A stretch of 8,144 bases of DNA. Origin: Gemmatimonadota bacterium. GTDB lineage: Bacteria > Gemmatimonadota > Gemmatimonadetes > Longimicrobiales > Longimicrobiaceae. The stretch is from contig JAHWJV010000149.1 of the NCBI GenBank assembly GCA_019348265.1, forward strand, positions 1 through 8,144. Direction: 5' to 3'. Numbering within the stretch: the first letter of the stretch is position 1; each line of letters opens with the position of its first letter. Shown piece by piece: positions 1 to 6,244 of the stretch. A model generated the notes under the pieces. That model saw only the letters and a program-made list of their open reading frames with translations. It had not been told where the DNA came from and ran no database searches. The position numbers and the translations under genes are program-made.

Positions 1-1445
1 GATTCGTCTGGAGCCAGTCCTACTTCCTGCTGGAGCGCGAGGACGGGCGGGTGGGCATCAACCGCGGTTTCCCGTTCGCGCGGCTGGCAGCCCCGTACCG
101 ATCCTCCGACGTCGTGGCCGACGACCTGTCCGACGCGGATCGCGAACGGCTCGTCCAGTCGCACCGGATCCTGAGCCGGTCGGCGGTGCTCGCGAGGGAG
201 CCGGGTCTGCGCTCGGAGGGACTTCGGGGCGCCGCGCTCTACTATGACGCGCAGGTGGATGACGCGCGGCTCACGCTCGCGGTGGCCCGGGCGGCCCACG
301 AGGCCGGCGCCACACTGGTATCTCATGCGCGGGTGACCGGCTTCACGCGAGCCGCGAGCGACGGCGCCGTCTCAGGCGTGCGGGTGGTGGACGCGAAGAC
401 CGGCGCGGAGATCGAAGTCGCCGCCCGCCTGGTGCTCTCCGCGACCGGGCCGTGGACCGACGAGCTGCGCCAGCTGCTGGACCCTGCCGCGGCGCCTCGC
501 CTGCGACCCACCAAGGGAGTACACATCCAGCTGCGCCGTCTCAGCGTGGGCAATCGCGGCGCGATCACGCTGCGCTCACCGATCGACCAGCGGGTGATGT
601 TCGTGCTCCCCTGGGGCGAGTACACCTACGTCGGGACCACGGACACCGATTACCCTGCGGAGCCGGAGCTGGCCGAGGCGGACAGGGACGACATCGATTA
701 TCTGGTGAAGTCTCTCAACGCCATTTTCCCGGGGGCGAACGCCACCCGCGCGGACATCGTCAGCAGCTGGACCGGGGTGCGGCCGCTGGTCTCGCCGTCC
801 GACGCGGAGGCGGACCTCACCGCGAGCCAGACCTCGCGCGAGCACGAGATCTGGAGAGAGGCGGGCGGCCCGATGTTCGTCGCGGGCGGGAAGCTCACCA
901 CCTACCGGGTGATGGCGGCCGACGCCGCGGACGCCGCGGTCAAGATCCTCCGGCGCGAGCACCACCTCGAGGTCCGCAAGTTCGACACGGCGCCCCTGCC
1001 GCTGCCGGGTACGCCGCCGGGCGATTGGTCTGCGTTCAAGCGGAAAGCGGTGGCGGACGGGGTGCGCGCAGGGTTACGGGCGTCGACGGCGGAGCATCTC
1101 GCGTCGAAGTACGGGTCGGACGTGGAGCGTGTACTGGCCCTGGTGGGGGAAGAGCGCGGCCTGGGAGAGGCGGTCGTGGAAGGGCATCCGGAGATCTGGG
1201 CGGAGGTCGTGCACGCCGTGCGCGCGGAGATGGCGCTGACCGTGGAAGACGTCCTGCGCCGGCGGCTCCATCTCTTCTATGACGCGGCGGACGGTGCCGT
1301 GCCGGTGGCGTCGCTGGTGGCGCGGCGCATGGCCGCGGAGGTGGGGCTTGGGTGGGGCGAGGAGGAAATCTACAGACAGGTTCAAGAGTACACCCGCGCC
1401 GTGGAGCGGACGCGGCAAGCGCTCGCCGCTCGGCCCGGCGCGTAA
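1..1445 (+). CDS. glpD: Aerobic glycerol-3-phosphate dehydrogenase (FAD-dependent), 5' partial
   Basis: This enzyme oxidises sn-glycerol 3-phosphate to dihydroxyacetone phosphate at the membrane and passes electrons to quinone. The frame is open from base 3 with no stop, so the gene begins upstream; the GTG at 51 is an internal valine, not the start. The FAD-binding GGGxxG region is outside the window. Visible family motifs are YYDAQVDDARL (240-272), SATGPW (438-455), the VGTTDTDY strand (about 627-653) and the flavin-contacting VAGGKLTTYR (879-908). The C-terminal helical DAO_C-type domain covers about 1070-1430 (for example HLASKYG and AEMALTVEDVLRRR). The TAA stop is at 1443-1445, 14 bases before the convergent next gene. 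Codons before about 170 keep GC-rich third positions but do not recall the usual GlpD sequence of that segment. The family assignment is firm; the substrate is inferred from the family. Confidence 0.95.
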   Translation, partial: FVWSQSYFLLEREDGRVGINRGFPFARLAAPYRSSDVVADDLSDADRERLVQSHRILSRSAVLAREPGLRSEGLRGAALYYDAQVDDARLTLAVARAAHEAGATLVSHARVTGFTRAASDGAVSGVRVVDAKTGAEIEVAARLVLSATGPWTDELRQLLDPAAAPRLRPTKGVHIQLRRLSVGNRGAITLRSPIDQRVMFVLPWGEYTYVGTTDTDYPAEPELAEADRDDIDYLVKSLNAIFPGANATRADIVSSWTGVRPLVSPSDAEADLTASQTSREHEIWREAGGPMFVAGGKLTTYRVMAADAADAAVKILRREHHLEVRKFDTAPLPLPGTPPGDWSAFKRKAVADGVRAGLRASTAEHLASKYGSDVERVLALVGEERGLGEAVVEGHPEIWAEVVHAVRAEMALTVEDVLRRRLHLFYDAADGAVPVASLVARRMAAEVGLGWGEEEIYRQVQEYTRAVERTRQALAARPGA

Positions 1446-1459
1446 AGACCCCCAGTTCG

Positions 1460-1639
1460 TCAGCCGCCGCTAATCCGCGCGACGACGTAGAGCACCGCCG
1501 CGAGCAGCACGATAACGGAGGCGACCACGACGACCGTCTGACCCACAGTCCAGCCCGCTGTCGGCACCTCCGGCGGCTGCTCCTTGACCGGCTGCGCCCC
1601 CCCGTCGAAAGCTCGCTCTTCGTCCTCCGAAATCGTCAT
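1460..1639 (-). CDS. Small single-pass membrane protein, 59 aa
   Basis: I do not recognise this protein. It starts with an acidic, charged stretch (MTISEDEERAFDGG), continues through a Pro/Gln-rich linker, and ends in one strongly hydrophobic segment at about residues 34-54 (VVVVASVIVLLAAVLYVVA), followed by RISGG. This is the layout of a tail-anchored inner-membrane protein with a cytoplasmic N-terminus; the topology is inferred. I chose the ATG at 1639 over a TTG two codons upstream because AAGGAAGG lies about 7 bases before the ATG on the minus strand. It follows the lipoprotein gene on the same strand after a gap of about 104 bases, so co-transcription is possible. It converges on glpD with a 14-base gap and no visible terminator between them. 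A real gene is likely, given the ribosome binding site and the coherent membrane segment. Confidence 0.7.
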   Translation of the reverse strand: MTISEDEERAFDGGAQPVKEQPPEVPTAGWTVGQTVVVVASVIVLLAAVLYVVARISGG

Positions 1640-1743
1640 TCGCAATCCTTCCTTGTTTGTGCCGCGAACGCGCGCGCCGGTCGGCGCCTCTGCTCCCCCG
1701 GCTCTCGCCGCGTCGACTACGGGTACGCCCCGCCGGACGTTTC

Positions 1744-2535
1744 CTACCCGGTGGGGTCACCCAGCAGCGGTACCGGCGGATCCTCCTCTTCGACCGGTGG
1801 CGGTGGCGCCGGTCGGGGCCGGGGCGCGGGGGGAGTCACCCGTCGCGGCGGCGGTGCGGCGCCGCCGGTGGATGGCGCTGCGGCTGGGGGCTGCGCACCG
1901 ACCCCCGGCTGCGTTCCGGCGCCGGGCGCGACTCCCGGCACCCTGCCCGGTGTAGCCCCCGGAGTGCCGCCCACCGGCGGCATTCCCGCCGTGGGCGCGG
2001 GTGCGAGCGTATCGATGGCGGCGACCGGAGGCGGTGCGATCGCGCCGCGCAGGCGCACGAAGGGGCTCGCGACCTGCGTGCGGGTGAAAGCGGCGCGCGC
2101 ATCCACCGGCCAGTTCTCCGACAGCGAGCTCAGCTCCATCCACACCGTGTCCCGCGCGATGCGCCCTGCCATGAAGCGAAGGTCACCGGGGCCGAACACC
2201 CCAATGAGCGCGATTACGCTGTCGCGGCGCAGCTCCCCATAAAGCGGCGCGCGGCCCGCCTGGATCACGTAATGTCCGGCGAGCGAGTCACGCTTCTGAG
2301 TCGCGAGCGAGATAACCCCGAACCGCGGCAGCTCGCCCTTCAAGTTCGCGCTGTCGTCCGGGGCCAGCTCCCAGCCCGCAAAGCGCCACGCACCGGCGAT
2401 CCGGGGCAGGCCTGCGCGCGCCTCCGGCGAGGACTGCTCCAGCGATGGAAGCGGCTGTACCTCCACCGCGTCCGAAGGGCCGCAGCCCGAGCCGATCACC
2501 GCCACCAGAAGGGCCAGACGAGCGCTGCGCTTCAC
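1744..2535 (-). CDS. Putative lipoprotein with small beta-rich domain and Pro/Gly/Ala-rich tail
   Basis: This is an unrecognised exported protein of 263 residues. The GTG at 2535 is chosen because GGAG lies 5 bases upstream and because translation from it gives a signal peptide: KRSAR, a hydrophobic core LALLVAVI, then GSGC with Cys18. Gly at -3 is not the classic lipobox residue, so lipidation is likely rather than certain. Residues about 45-165 form a globular domain with alternating strand-like segments. It contains GAW early (48-50), reminiscent of a lipocalin-type GxW start, then GHYVIQAG, GELRRDSVIALIG and GRIARDTVWMELSS. Residues 168-263 are low complexity, with about 31 prolines in 96 residues, including VPGVAPGAGTQPGVGAQPP and a final acidic VEEEDPP patch; this region may be disordered or cell-wall spanning. 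It diverges from perR. Open reading continues upstream to 2814 in this frame, but that extension overlaps perR and is rejected. Confidence 0.75.
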   Translation of the reverse strand: MKRSARLALLVAVIGSGCGPSDAVEVQPLPSLEQSSPEARAGLPRIAGAWRFAGWELAPDDSANLKGELPRFGVISLATQKRDSLAGHYVIQAGRAPLYGELRRDSVIALIGVFGPGDLRFMAGRIARDTVWMELSSLSENWPVDARAAFTRTQVASPFVRLRGAIAPPPVAAIDTLAPAPTAGMPPVGGTPGATPGRVPGVAPGAGTQPGVGAQPPAAAPSTGGAAPPPRRVTPPAPRPRPAPPPPVEEEDPPVPLLGDPTG

Positions 2536-2540
2536 GAGAT

Positions 2541-2544
2541 CTCC
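2541..2544 (-). promoter_or_regulatory. Ribosome binding site fixing the lipoprotein start
   Basis: On the minus strand GGAG is followed by five bases and then GTG at 2535. It sits inside a five-codon mini-ORF, ATG GAG ATC TCG TGA (2546-2532), whose stop overlaps the GTG start as GTGA. The Shine-Dalgarno match and the signal peptide that follows together decide the start. The mini-ORF is probably coincidental. Confidence 0.55.
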
Positions 2545-2566
2545 ATGAGTGTGGATTCGTGCGGGG

Positions 2567-2595
2567 AAAATGCACGTTCCGGACCTCCCTGCCAA
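2567..2595 (-). promoter_or_regulatory. Candidate promoter for the lipoprotein gene
   Basis: On the minus strand TTGGCA (2595-2590) matches the -35 consensus at five of six bases. It is followed after 17 bases by CATTTT (2572-2567), a poor -10 with three of six. The predicted start of transcription near 2560 would leave a leader of about 25 bases before the GTG. The spacing is right but the -10 is weak, so this is tentative. Confidence 0.3.
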
Positions 2596-2622
2596 GAGCC
2601 CGCGCCGGAAGGGATCCCACCG

Positions 2623-2651
2623 TTGACACCGATTCACGCGCTTCCTACCTT
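2623..2651 (+). promoter_or_regulatory. Candidate promoter for perR
   Basis: A perfect TTGACA (2623-2628) is followed by a 17-base spacer and TACCTT (2646-2651), which matches the -10 consensus at three of six bases. Transcription would begin near 2658, in an A/T-rich patch that stands out from its surroundings. This leaves a leader of about 74 bases before the perR ATG, which includes the GGGAGGAA site and the possible leader ORF at 2680. No obvious PerR-box palindrome was seen over it. Confidence 0.4.
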
Positions 2652-2679
2652 TTTTCATAACTGTCGCACCGGGAGGAAT

Positions 2680-2742
2680 TTGCGCCTTTCTCAGCCTCCC
2701 GTGCCGCCGCTCCCGCCCTTCCCCGGTCCCGATGCGTTCTAG
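2680..2742 (+). CDS. Possible proline-rich leader ORF before perR, 20 aa
   Basis: The strongest Shine-Dalgarno-like sequence ahead of perR, GGGAGGAA (2671-2678), does not serve the perR ATG, which is more than 50 bases away. It lies just before TTG at 2680 (3 bases after GGAGG, rather short), which opens a 20-codon frame. The frame reads MRLSQPPVPPLPPFPGPDAF and contains eight prolines, including three PP pairs. Its TAG (2740-2742) lies 11 bases inside perR, in the arrangement used for translational coupling. The perR ATG itself has no clear ribosome binding site. PP motifs are known to slow ribosomes without EF-P. The prolines could also be a by-product of a C-rich leader, so this is a hypothesis, not a confident gene. 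Confidence 0.25.
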   Translation: MRLSQPPVPPLPPFPGPDAF

Positions 2743-3178
2743 CTCGAGCTCCGAAACTACGACCGCCGAGGCGACGCTGCGCGACGCTCTGGAAGCGAAC
2801 GGACAGCGATTCACCGAGCAGCGGGCCGCGGTCTACCGCTTCCTCCACGCCAGTGAGGGTCACCCCACGGCGGACGAGGTGTTCACCTCGGTGCGGGCGC
2901 ACATCTCGGACATCTCCCTGGCTACCGTCTACAAGGCGCTCGAGACGCTCGTGAGCTGTGGCCTGGCGAAGAAGCTCCCCTACGGCGACGACTCCTCGCG
3001 GTACGACGCGCGCATGGACGACCATTTCCATGCCCGCTGCCTCGCGTGCGGCAAGGTCCGCGACGTCGGCGGGGGTTCCGTCCCGCGCTCCCTGCCGACG
3101 ATCGAGCCCGCCGAAGGCTTCCGCATCGAGGCGTACCACCTGGAGGTCGTGGGTTACTGCGCGGACTGCGCAGCCTGA
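2732..3178 (+). CDS. perR: Fur-family regulator, PerR type (peroxide-responsive repressor)
   Basis: This is a 148-residue metal-dependent DNA-binding repressor. The N-terminal winged helix includes QRFTEQRAAVYRFL and the recognition-helix segment LATVYKALETL (63-73). The C-terminal part is the dimerisation and metal domain. Aligned by eye to Bacillus PerR, the regulatory-site ligands are all present: H44, D92 (in SRYD), H98 and H100 (DDHFHARC), and D111 (GKVRD). PerR has Asp rather than the Glu usual in Fur at the last of these, which supports a peroxide sensor. The structural zinc site is complete, with C103/C106 and C143/C146. An N-terminal Ser/Thr-rich stretch precedes the domain. The ATG at 2732 is the only plausible start in frame but lacks a clear ribosome binding site. 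It is followed 19 bases later by an intrinsic terminator, so it is probably monocistronic. No catalase or peroxidase gene is adjacent. Fur-family membership is certain; the PerR subtype is likely. Confidence 0.88.
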   Translation: MRSSSSSETTTAEATLRDALEANGQRFTEQRAAVYRFLHASEGHPTADEVFTSVRAHISDISLATVYKALETLVSCGLAKKLPYGDDSSRYDARMDDHFHARCLACGKVRDVGGGSVPRSLPTIEPAEGFRIEAYHLEVVGYCADCAA

Positions 3179-3197
3179 CGCCACCGCGCTGTCCAAG

Positions 3198-3234
3198 ACG
3201 CTCTCCCGCTCCGGCTACGCGGGGGAGCGTTTTT
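3198..3234 (+). terminator. Intrinsic terminator after perR
   Basis: The left arm ACGCTCTCCCGC (3198-3209) pairs with the right arm GCGGGGGAGCGT (3219-3230) over 12 positions, with a single T-G wobble. The loop is nine bases, and the T run extends to 3234. It is 19 bases beyond the perR stop and is a textbook Rho-independent terminator. Confidence 0.9.
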
Positions 3235-3264
3235 GCTTCACTACATTCGCGTCACCCGTTTAGT

Positions 3265-3304
3265 TGCCCCCCTTGCGCCAATCCGGCCGAGGGGGCATTT
3301 TATT
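3265..3304 (+). terminator. Second terminator-like hairpin upstream of lrp
   Basis: TGCCCCC (3265-3271) pairs perfectly with GGGGGCA (3291-3297) around a 19-base loop, and TTTTATT follows. It lies 31 bases after the perR terminator and about 50 bases before the lrp start. It may be a backup terminator for perR, or an attenuator-like leader structure if the lrp promoter is upstream of it. I see no convincing -35/-10 pair for lrp between here and 3353; TATTCT at 3301 could be a -10 but has no partner. The loop is large for a terminator. Confidence 0.4.
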
Positions 3305-3352
3305 CTAAAGGCGGCGACGCAGTTCAGCTTAACAATCTAAAGTGGCGAACCT

Positions 3353-3898
3353 ATGCCTCATCTGGACCGGATCGACATTCAGCTGCTCGCGCTCTTGCAA
3401 GAGAATGGCCGGATATCCCAGCACGACCTCGCCAAAGCGGTAGGCCTCTCGGCGCCGGCGGTAGCGGAGCGGCTGCGGAAGCTGGAGGACCGCGGGATCA
3501 TCAAACGGTTCACCGCTCTGCTCGATGCGAAGCGGCTCGGATGGGACATCACGGCCTTCATCTTCGTGGGGATGGCGGGGTCGCGGTACTACCCGGAGTT
3601 CGTGGCGCGGGTGGAGGAGACGCCGCAGGTCGTGGAGTGCCATTCGGTGACGGGCCAGGGCTCGCACCTGTTGAAGATCCGGGCGGAGAACACCGGCGCG
3701 CTGGAGTCGCTGCTGGCCGAGATCCAGGCGTGGCCTGGGGTGCAGTGGACGACGACGAGCATCGTGCTGTCGACGGTGAAGGAATCGAGCAGTACGCCTC
3801 TGCCGCAAGGCGGGAGCGAGAGCGGAGTCCGGGAGGCGTATGAGGAGCCGATCGCGGCCGCCGACCTGCTCCATGTGCCGTTCCGTCACCATTCGTAA
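3353..3898 (+). CDS. Lrp/AsnC family transcriptional regulator
   Basis: This is an amino-acid-responsive DNA-binding protein of 181 residues. The N-terminal helix-turn-helix (about 4-60) reads LDRIDIQLLALLQENGRISQ, then LAKAVGLSAPAVAERLRKLEDRGIIKRF, the standard Lrp/AsnC pattern. Residues about 65-140 form the RAM ligand-binding domain, with alternating strands (ITAFIFVGM, VVECHSVTGQGSHLLKIRAEN) including the conserved G-Q-G/S-H region. A tail of about 40 residues after VLSTVKE is rich in Ser/Gly/Glu and ends PFRHHS; it makes the protein longer than the usual 150-165. The ATG at 3353 directly begins the conserved domain, although no strong ribosome binding site precedes it. The gene lies 57 bases upstream of glutamine synthetase on the same strand, so that gene is the obvious regulatory target. 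The ligand is unknown. Confidence 0.93.
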   Translation: MPHLDRIDIQLLALLQENGRISQHDLAKAVGLSAPAVAERLRKLEDRGIIKRFTALLDAKRLGWDITAFIFVGMAGSRYYPEFVARVEETPQVVECHSVTGQGSHLLKIRAENTGALESLLAEIQAWPGVQWTTTSIVLSTVKESSSTPLPQGGSESGVREAYEEPIAAADLLHVPFRHHS

Positions 3899-3915
3899 GA
3901 GCAGGTCATCATTCG
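3886..3915 (+). repeat. Imperfect 10-base direct repeat at the lrp-glnA junction
   Basis: TCACCATTCG (3886-3895) recurs as TCATCATTCG (3906-3915), matching nine of ten bases, with start points 20 bases apart (about two helical turns). It spans the lrp stop codon and the start of the glnA leader. It could be a pair of regulator half-sites or chance. TCACCATTCG also occurs inside glnA near 5372, which argues for caution. Confidence 0.3.
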
Positions 3916-3944
3916 CAGGACAGTACACCACTCCTAAGCAGAGA

Positions 3945-3950
3945 AGAGGA
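3945..3950 (+). promoter_or_regulatory. glnA ribosome binding site
   Basis: AGAGGA lies five bases before the ATG at 3956 and supports that start. The 57-base lrp-glnA gap shows no convincing promoter, so read-through from lrp is plausible. Confidence 0.6.
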
Positions 3951-3955
3951 ACGTT

Positions 3956-6157
3956 ATGGCGAAGCCGACCGCGCGCTTTGATTCCCTGGCCGCAGCCCAG
4001 GGTTGGAGTGCGAGCGACAGCCCGGACGGGAAGCGGGACAAGAAGGCGCATCCCGCGTTCGACATCGAGAAGATCTTCGGCGAGAGCACGTTCGGGCTTA
4101 CCGAAATGCGTGCGCGGCTGCCGAAGCCGGTATACAAGGCGCTGGTGTCGACGGTCGAGCAGGGCACGGAGCTGGACCCGACCGTGGCGGACGCGGTGGC
4201 TCTGGCCATGAAGGAGTGGGCGCTGGAAAAGGGCGCGACGCACTTCAGCCACTGGTTCCAGCCACTGACCGGCTCGACGGCGGAGAAGCACGACTCCTTC
4301 ATCACCCCGAACGCCGGGGGGGGTGCCGTCGCGGAGTTCTCGGGCAAAGAGCTGATTCAGGGCGAGCCGGACGCGTCGTCGTTCCCGTCGGGCGGCCTGC
4401 GCGCGACCTTCGAGGCACGCGGCTATACCGCCTGGGACCCGACCTCTCCGGCCTTCGTGGTAACCACGGCGGCGGGCTCGTACCTGGCGATTCCGACGGC
4501 GTTCGCGTCGTGGACGGGCGAGGCGCTCGACACGAAGACGCCGCTACTCCGCTCGATGCACGCGCTGGACGGGCAGGCCCGGCGTGCGCTGAAGCTCTTC
4601 GGCGTGAAGGCCCGCCGCGTCCTGGCGACCCTCGGACCGGAGCAGGAGTATTTCCTGATCCCCGAGGAGTACTACTACCGCCGTCCGGACCTGGTGATGA
4701 CCGGTCGCACGCTCTTCGGCGCGCAGCCGCCGCGCGGTCAGGAGCTGGAGGACCACTACTTCGGCTCGATACCGGAGCGGGTGCTCTCCTACATGATGGA
4801 CGTCGAGCGGGAGCTGTACAAGCTCGGCGTGCCGGTGAAGACGCGTCACAACGAGGTAGCCCCGGCGCAGTACGAGATCGCGCCGATCTACGAGAACGCC
4901 AACGTCGCGGCGGATCATCAGCAGCTCACGATGATCACGATGCGTAACGTGGCGCGGAAGTACGGCCTCGTCTGCCTGATGCACGAGAAGCCGTTCGCCG
5001 GGGTGAACGGGAGCGGGAAGCACCTGAACTGGTCGCTCGGCACGGAGTCGATGAACCTGCTGGAGCCGGGGGACGACCCGCACACCAACATGCAGTTCCT
5101 GTTCTTCTGCGTGGCGGCGATCCGCGCGGTCGACAAGCACCAGGGGCTGGTTCGCGCGACGGTCGCGCACGCCGGAAACGATCACCGTCTCGGCGCCAAC
5201 GAGGCCCCGCCGGCGATCATCTCGGTCTTCCTCGGCGACCAGCTGAACGACGTGCTTCAGCAGATCAGCGAGAACGGCAGCGCGAAGACGAGCAAGCAGG
5301 GGGGGCTCCTCGGACTGGGCGCCCCGGTGCTTCCGCACCTTCCGCGTCACGCTGGCGACCGGAACCGCACGTCACCATTCGCGTTCACCGGGAACAAGTT
5401 CGAGTTCCGTGCGCTCGGTTCGTCGCAGAGCATTTCCTGGCCGGCGACGGTGTTGAACACGATCATGGCGGAGTCTATCGACGACATGTCGACGGCGCTC
5501 GAAGCCGAGCTCGCGAAGGGGACGGCCTTCGAGGAGGCGCTACTCGCCCTGCTTGCCAGGGAGATCAAGGAGCACAACCGCATCATCTTCAATGGTGACG
5601 GCTACAGCGAGGAGTGGCAGCAGGAGGCGGGTCGCCGCGGTCTGCTCAACCTGCGCAACACGGTCGACGCGCTCGAGTACCTGAAGGAGCCGCAGAATGC
5701 CGAGCTCTTCGAGAAGTACGGCGTGCTTTCGCACCGCGAGCTCGAGTCGCGGCACGAGGTCGCGCTCGAGATCTACTTCAAGATGGTGAACATCGAGGGC
5801 GAGACGACGGCGGACATCGCGAGCACCATGATCCTTCCGGCGGCGATCCGCTATCTGAACGAGCTGCTCGCCGTAGCGGACCGCTCCAAGACACTCGGCG
5901 TCACCGGCACGGGCGTACTGGGGACGGTGCAGGCCGTCAGCACCCTGGTGGACGAGCTGCGTGTCTCGCTCGACAAGCTGGTGGCGCAGAACGCGGAGCT
6001 CGGCGGCGACGACCTCGAGTCCAAGGTGCACCACATGCGCGACAACATCGTCCCCTCGATGCTCGCGGTGCGCTCCGCCGTCGATAGGCTCGAGAAGGTC
6101 GTCCCGGACGACTTCTGGCCGCTGCCGACGTATCGGGACATGTTGTTCGTGAAGTAG
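3956..6157 (+). CDS. glnN: Glutamine synthetase type III (GSIII)
   Basis: This cytoplasmic enzyme makes glutamine from glutamate, ammonia and ATP, the entry point of nitrogen assimilation. The 733-residue length is typical of GSIII and far above GSI/GSII (about 450). The GSIII-type N-terminal region includes FDIEKIFGESTFGL (35-48) and the signature THFSHWFQPLTGSTAEKHDSF (95-115). Catalytic-domain motifs follow: LGPEQEYFL (226-234, metal-binding glutamates), AQYEIAP (304-310), NGSGKHLNWSL (351-361), HRLGANEAPPAIIS (410-423) and NRTSPFAFTGNKFEFRALGSS (470-490). The C-terminal extension ends in the family's WPLPTYRDMLF. All key residues look intact, with no frameshift. The Tyr of the GSI adenylylation loop is not expected in this class, so regulation is probably transcriptional. 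The gene follows lrp by 57 bases, has a good ribosome binding site, and converges on the nucleotidyltransferase gene across a palindrome. Confidence 0.97.
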   Translation: MAKPTARFDSLAAAQGWSASDSPDGKRDKKAHPAFDIEKIFGESTFGLTEMRARLPKPVYKALVSTVEQGTELDPTVADAVALAMKEWALEKGATHFSHWFQPLTGSTAEKHDSFITPNAGGGAVAEFSGKELIQGEPDASSFPSGGLRATFEARGYTAWDPTSPAFVVTTAAGSYLAIPTAFASWTGEALDTKTPLLRSMHALDGQARRALKLFGVKARRVLATLGPEQEYFLIPEEYYYRRPDLVMTGRTLFGAQPPRGQELEDHYFGSIPERVLSYMMDVERELYKLGVPVKTRHNEVAPAQYEIAPIYENANVAADHQQLTMITMRNVARKYGLVCLMHEKPFAGVNGSGKHLNWSLGTESMNLLEPGDDPHTNMQFLFFCVAAIRAVDKHQGLVRATVAHAGNDHRLGANEAPPAIISVFLGDQLNDVLQQISENGSAKTSKQGGLLGLGAPVLPHLPRHAGDRNRTSPFAFTGNKFEFRALGSSQSISWPATVLNTIMAESIDDMSTALEAELAKGTAFEEALLALLAREIKEHNRIIFNGDGYSEEWQQEAGRRGLLNLRNTVDALEYLKEPQNAELFEKYGVLSHRELESRHEVALEIYFKMVNIEGETTADIASTMILPAAIRYLNELLAVADRSKTLGVTGTGVLGTVQAVSTLVDELRVSLDKLVAQNAELGGDDLESKVHHMRDNIVPSMLAVRSAVDRLEKVVPDDFWPLPTYRDMLFVK

Positions 6158-6172
6158 GACGGCACGATAGGT

Positions 6173-6244
6173 AGCTCAAACTTCGAAGTGCGAAGTTCAA
6201 GGTAACAACGCGGTTACTTTGAACTTCGCACTTTGAGCTTTGAC
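6173..6244. repeat. Long palindrome made of 7-base repeats between convergent genes
   Basis: The left arm (6173-6206) and right arm (6213-6239) are inverted repeats around a six-base loop. They pair over about 27 positions with one G-T wobble, plus a seven-base bulge in the left arm. Read in steps of seven, 6217-6244 is CTTTGAA, CTTCGCA, CTTTGAG, CTTTGAC, and the left arm is the complementary series with one extra heptad, which accounts for the bulge. It fills most of the space between the glnA stop (6157) and the stop of the minus-strand gene (6245-6247), so it would form a strong hairpin at the 3' end of both mRNAs. There is no T run on either side, so it is not a standard intrinsic terminator. 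It could block convergent transcription, stabilise mRNA ends, or be a dispersed REP-like element. Confidence 0.85.

Noticed and set aside
452..1282. A 276-codon open frame on the plus strand inside glpD
   Set aside because: It is an out-of-frame shadow in GC-rich DNA. Its product is Arg/Gly-rich without domains, while the glpD frame carries all family motifs.
1674..1687. GCGCCG-GT-CGGCGC hairpin between the lipoprotein and small membrane protein genes
   Set aside because: It is a six-base GC stem with a two-base loop and no T run. Such palindromes are expected by chance in this GC-rich DNA.
1352..2742. Long plus-strand open frames opposite the lipoprotein and small membrane protein
   Set aside because: The products are low-complexity Arg/Gly/Ala-rich sequence. 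The minus-strand frames have ribosome binding sites, a signal peptide and a membrane segment.
2536..2814. N-terminal extension of the lipoprotein frame to an ATG at 2814
   Set aside because: It would overlap perR on the opposite strand and bury the signal peptide. The GTG at 2535 has GGAG at the right distance.
3329..4291. A 320-codon minus-strand frame opposite lrp and the start of glnA
   Set aside because: It is an antisense shadow of two well-supported genes, with Arg/Leu/His-rich composition and no recognisable domain.
4003..5350. Long alternate frames on both strands within glnA
   Set aside because: The GSIII reading frame is intact throughout with all motifs. These are composition-driven shadows.
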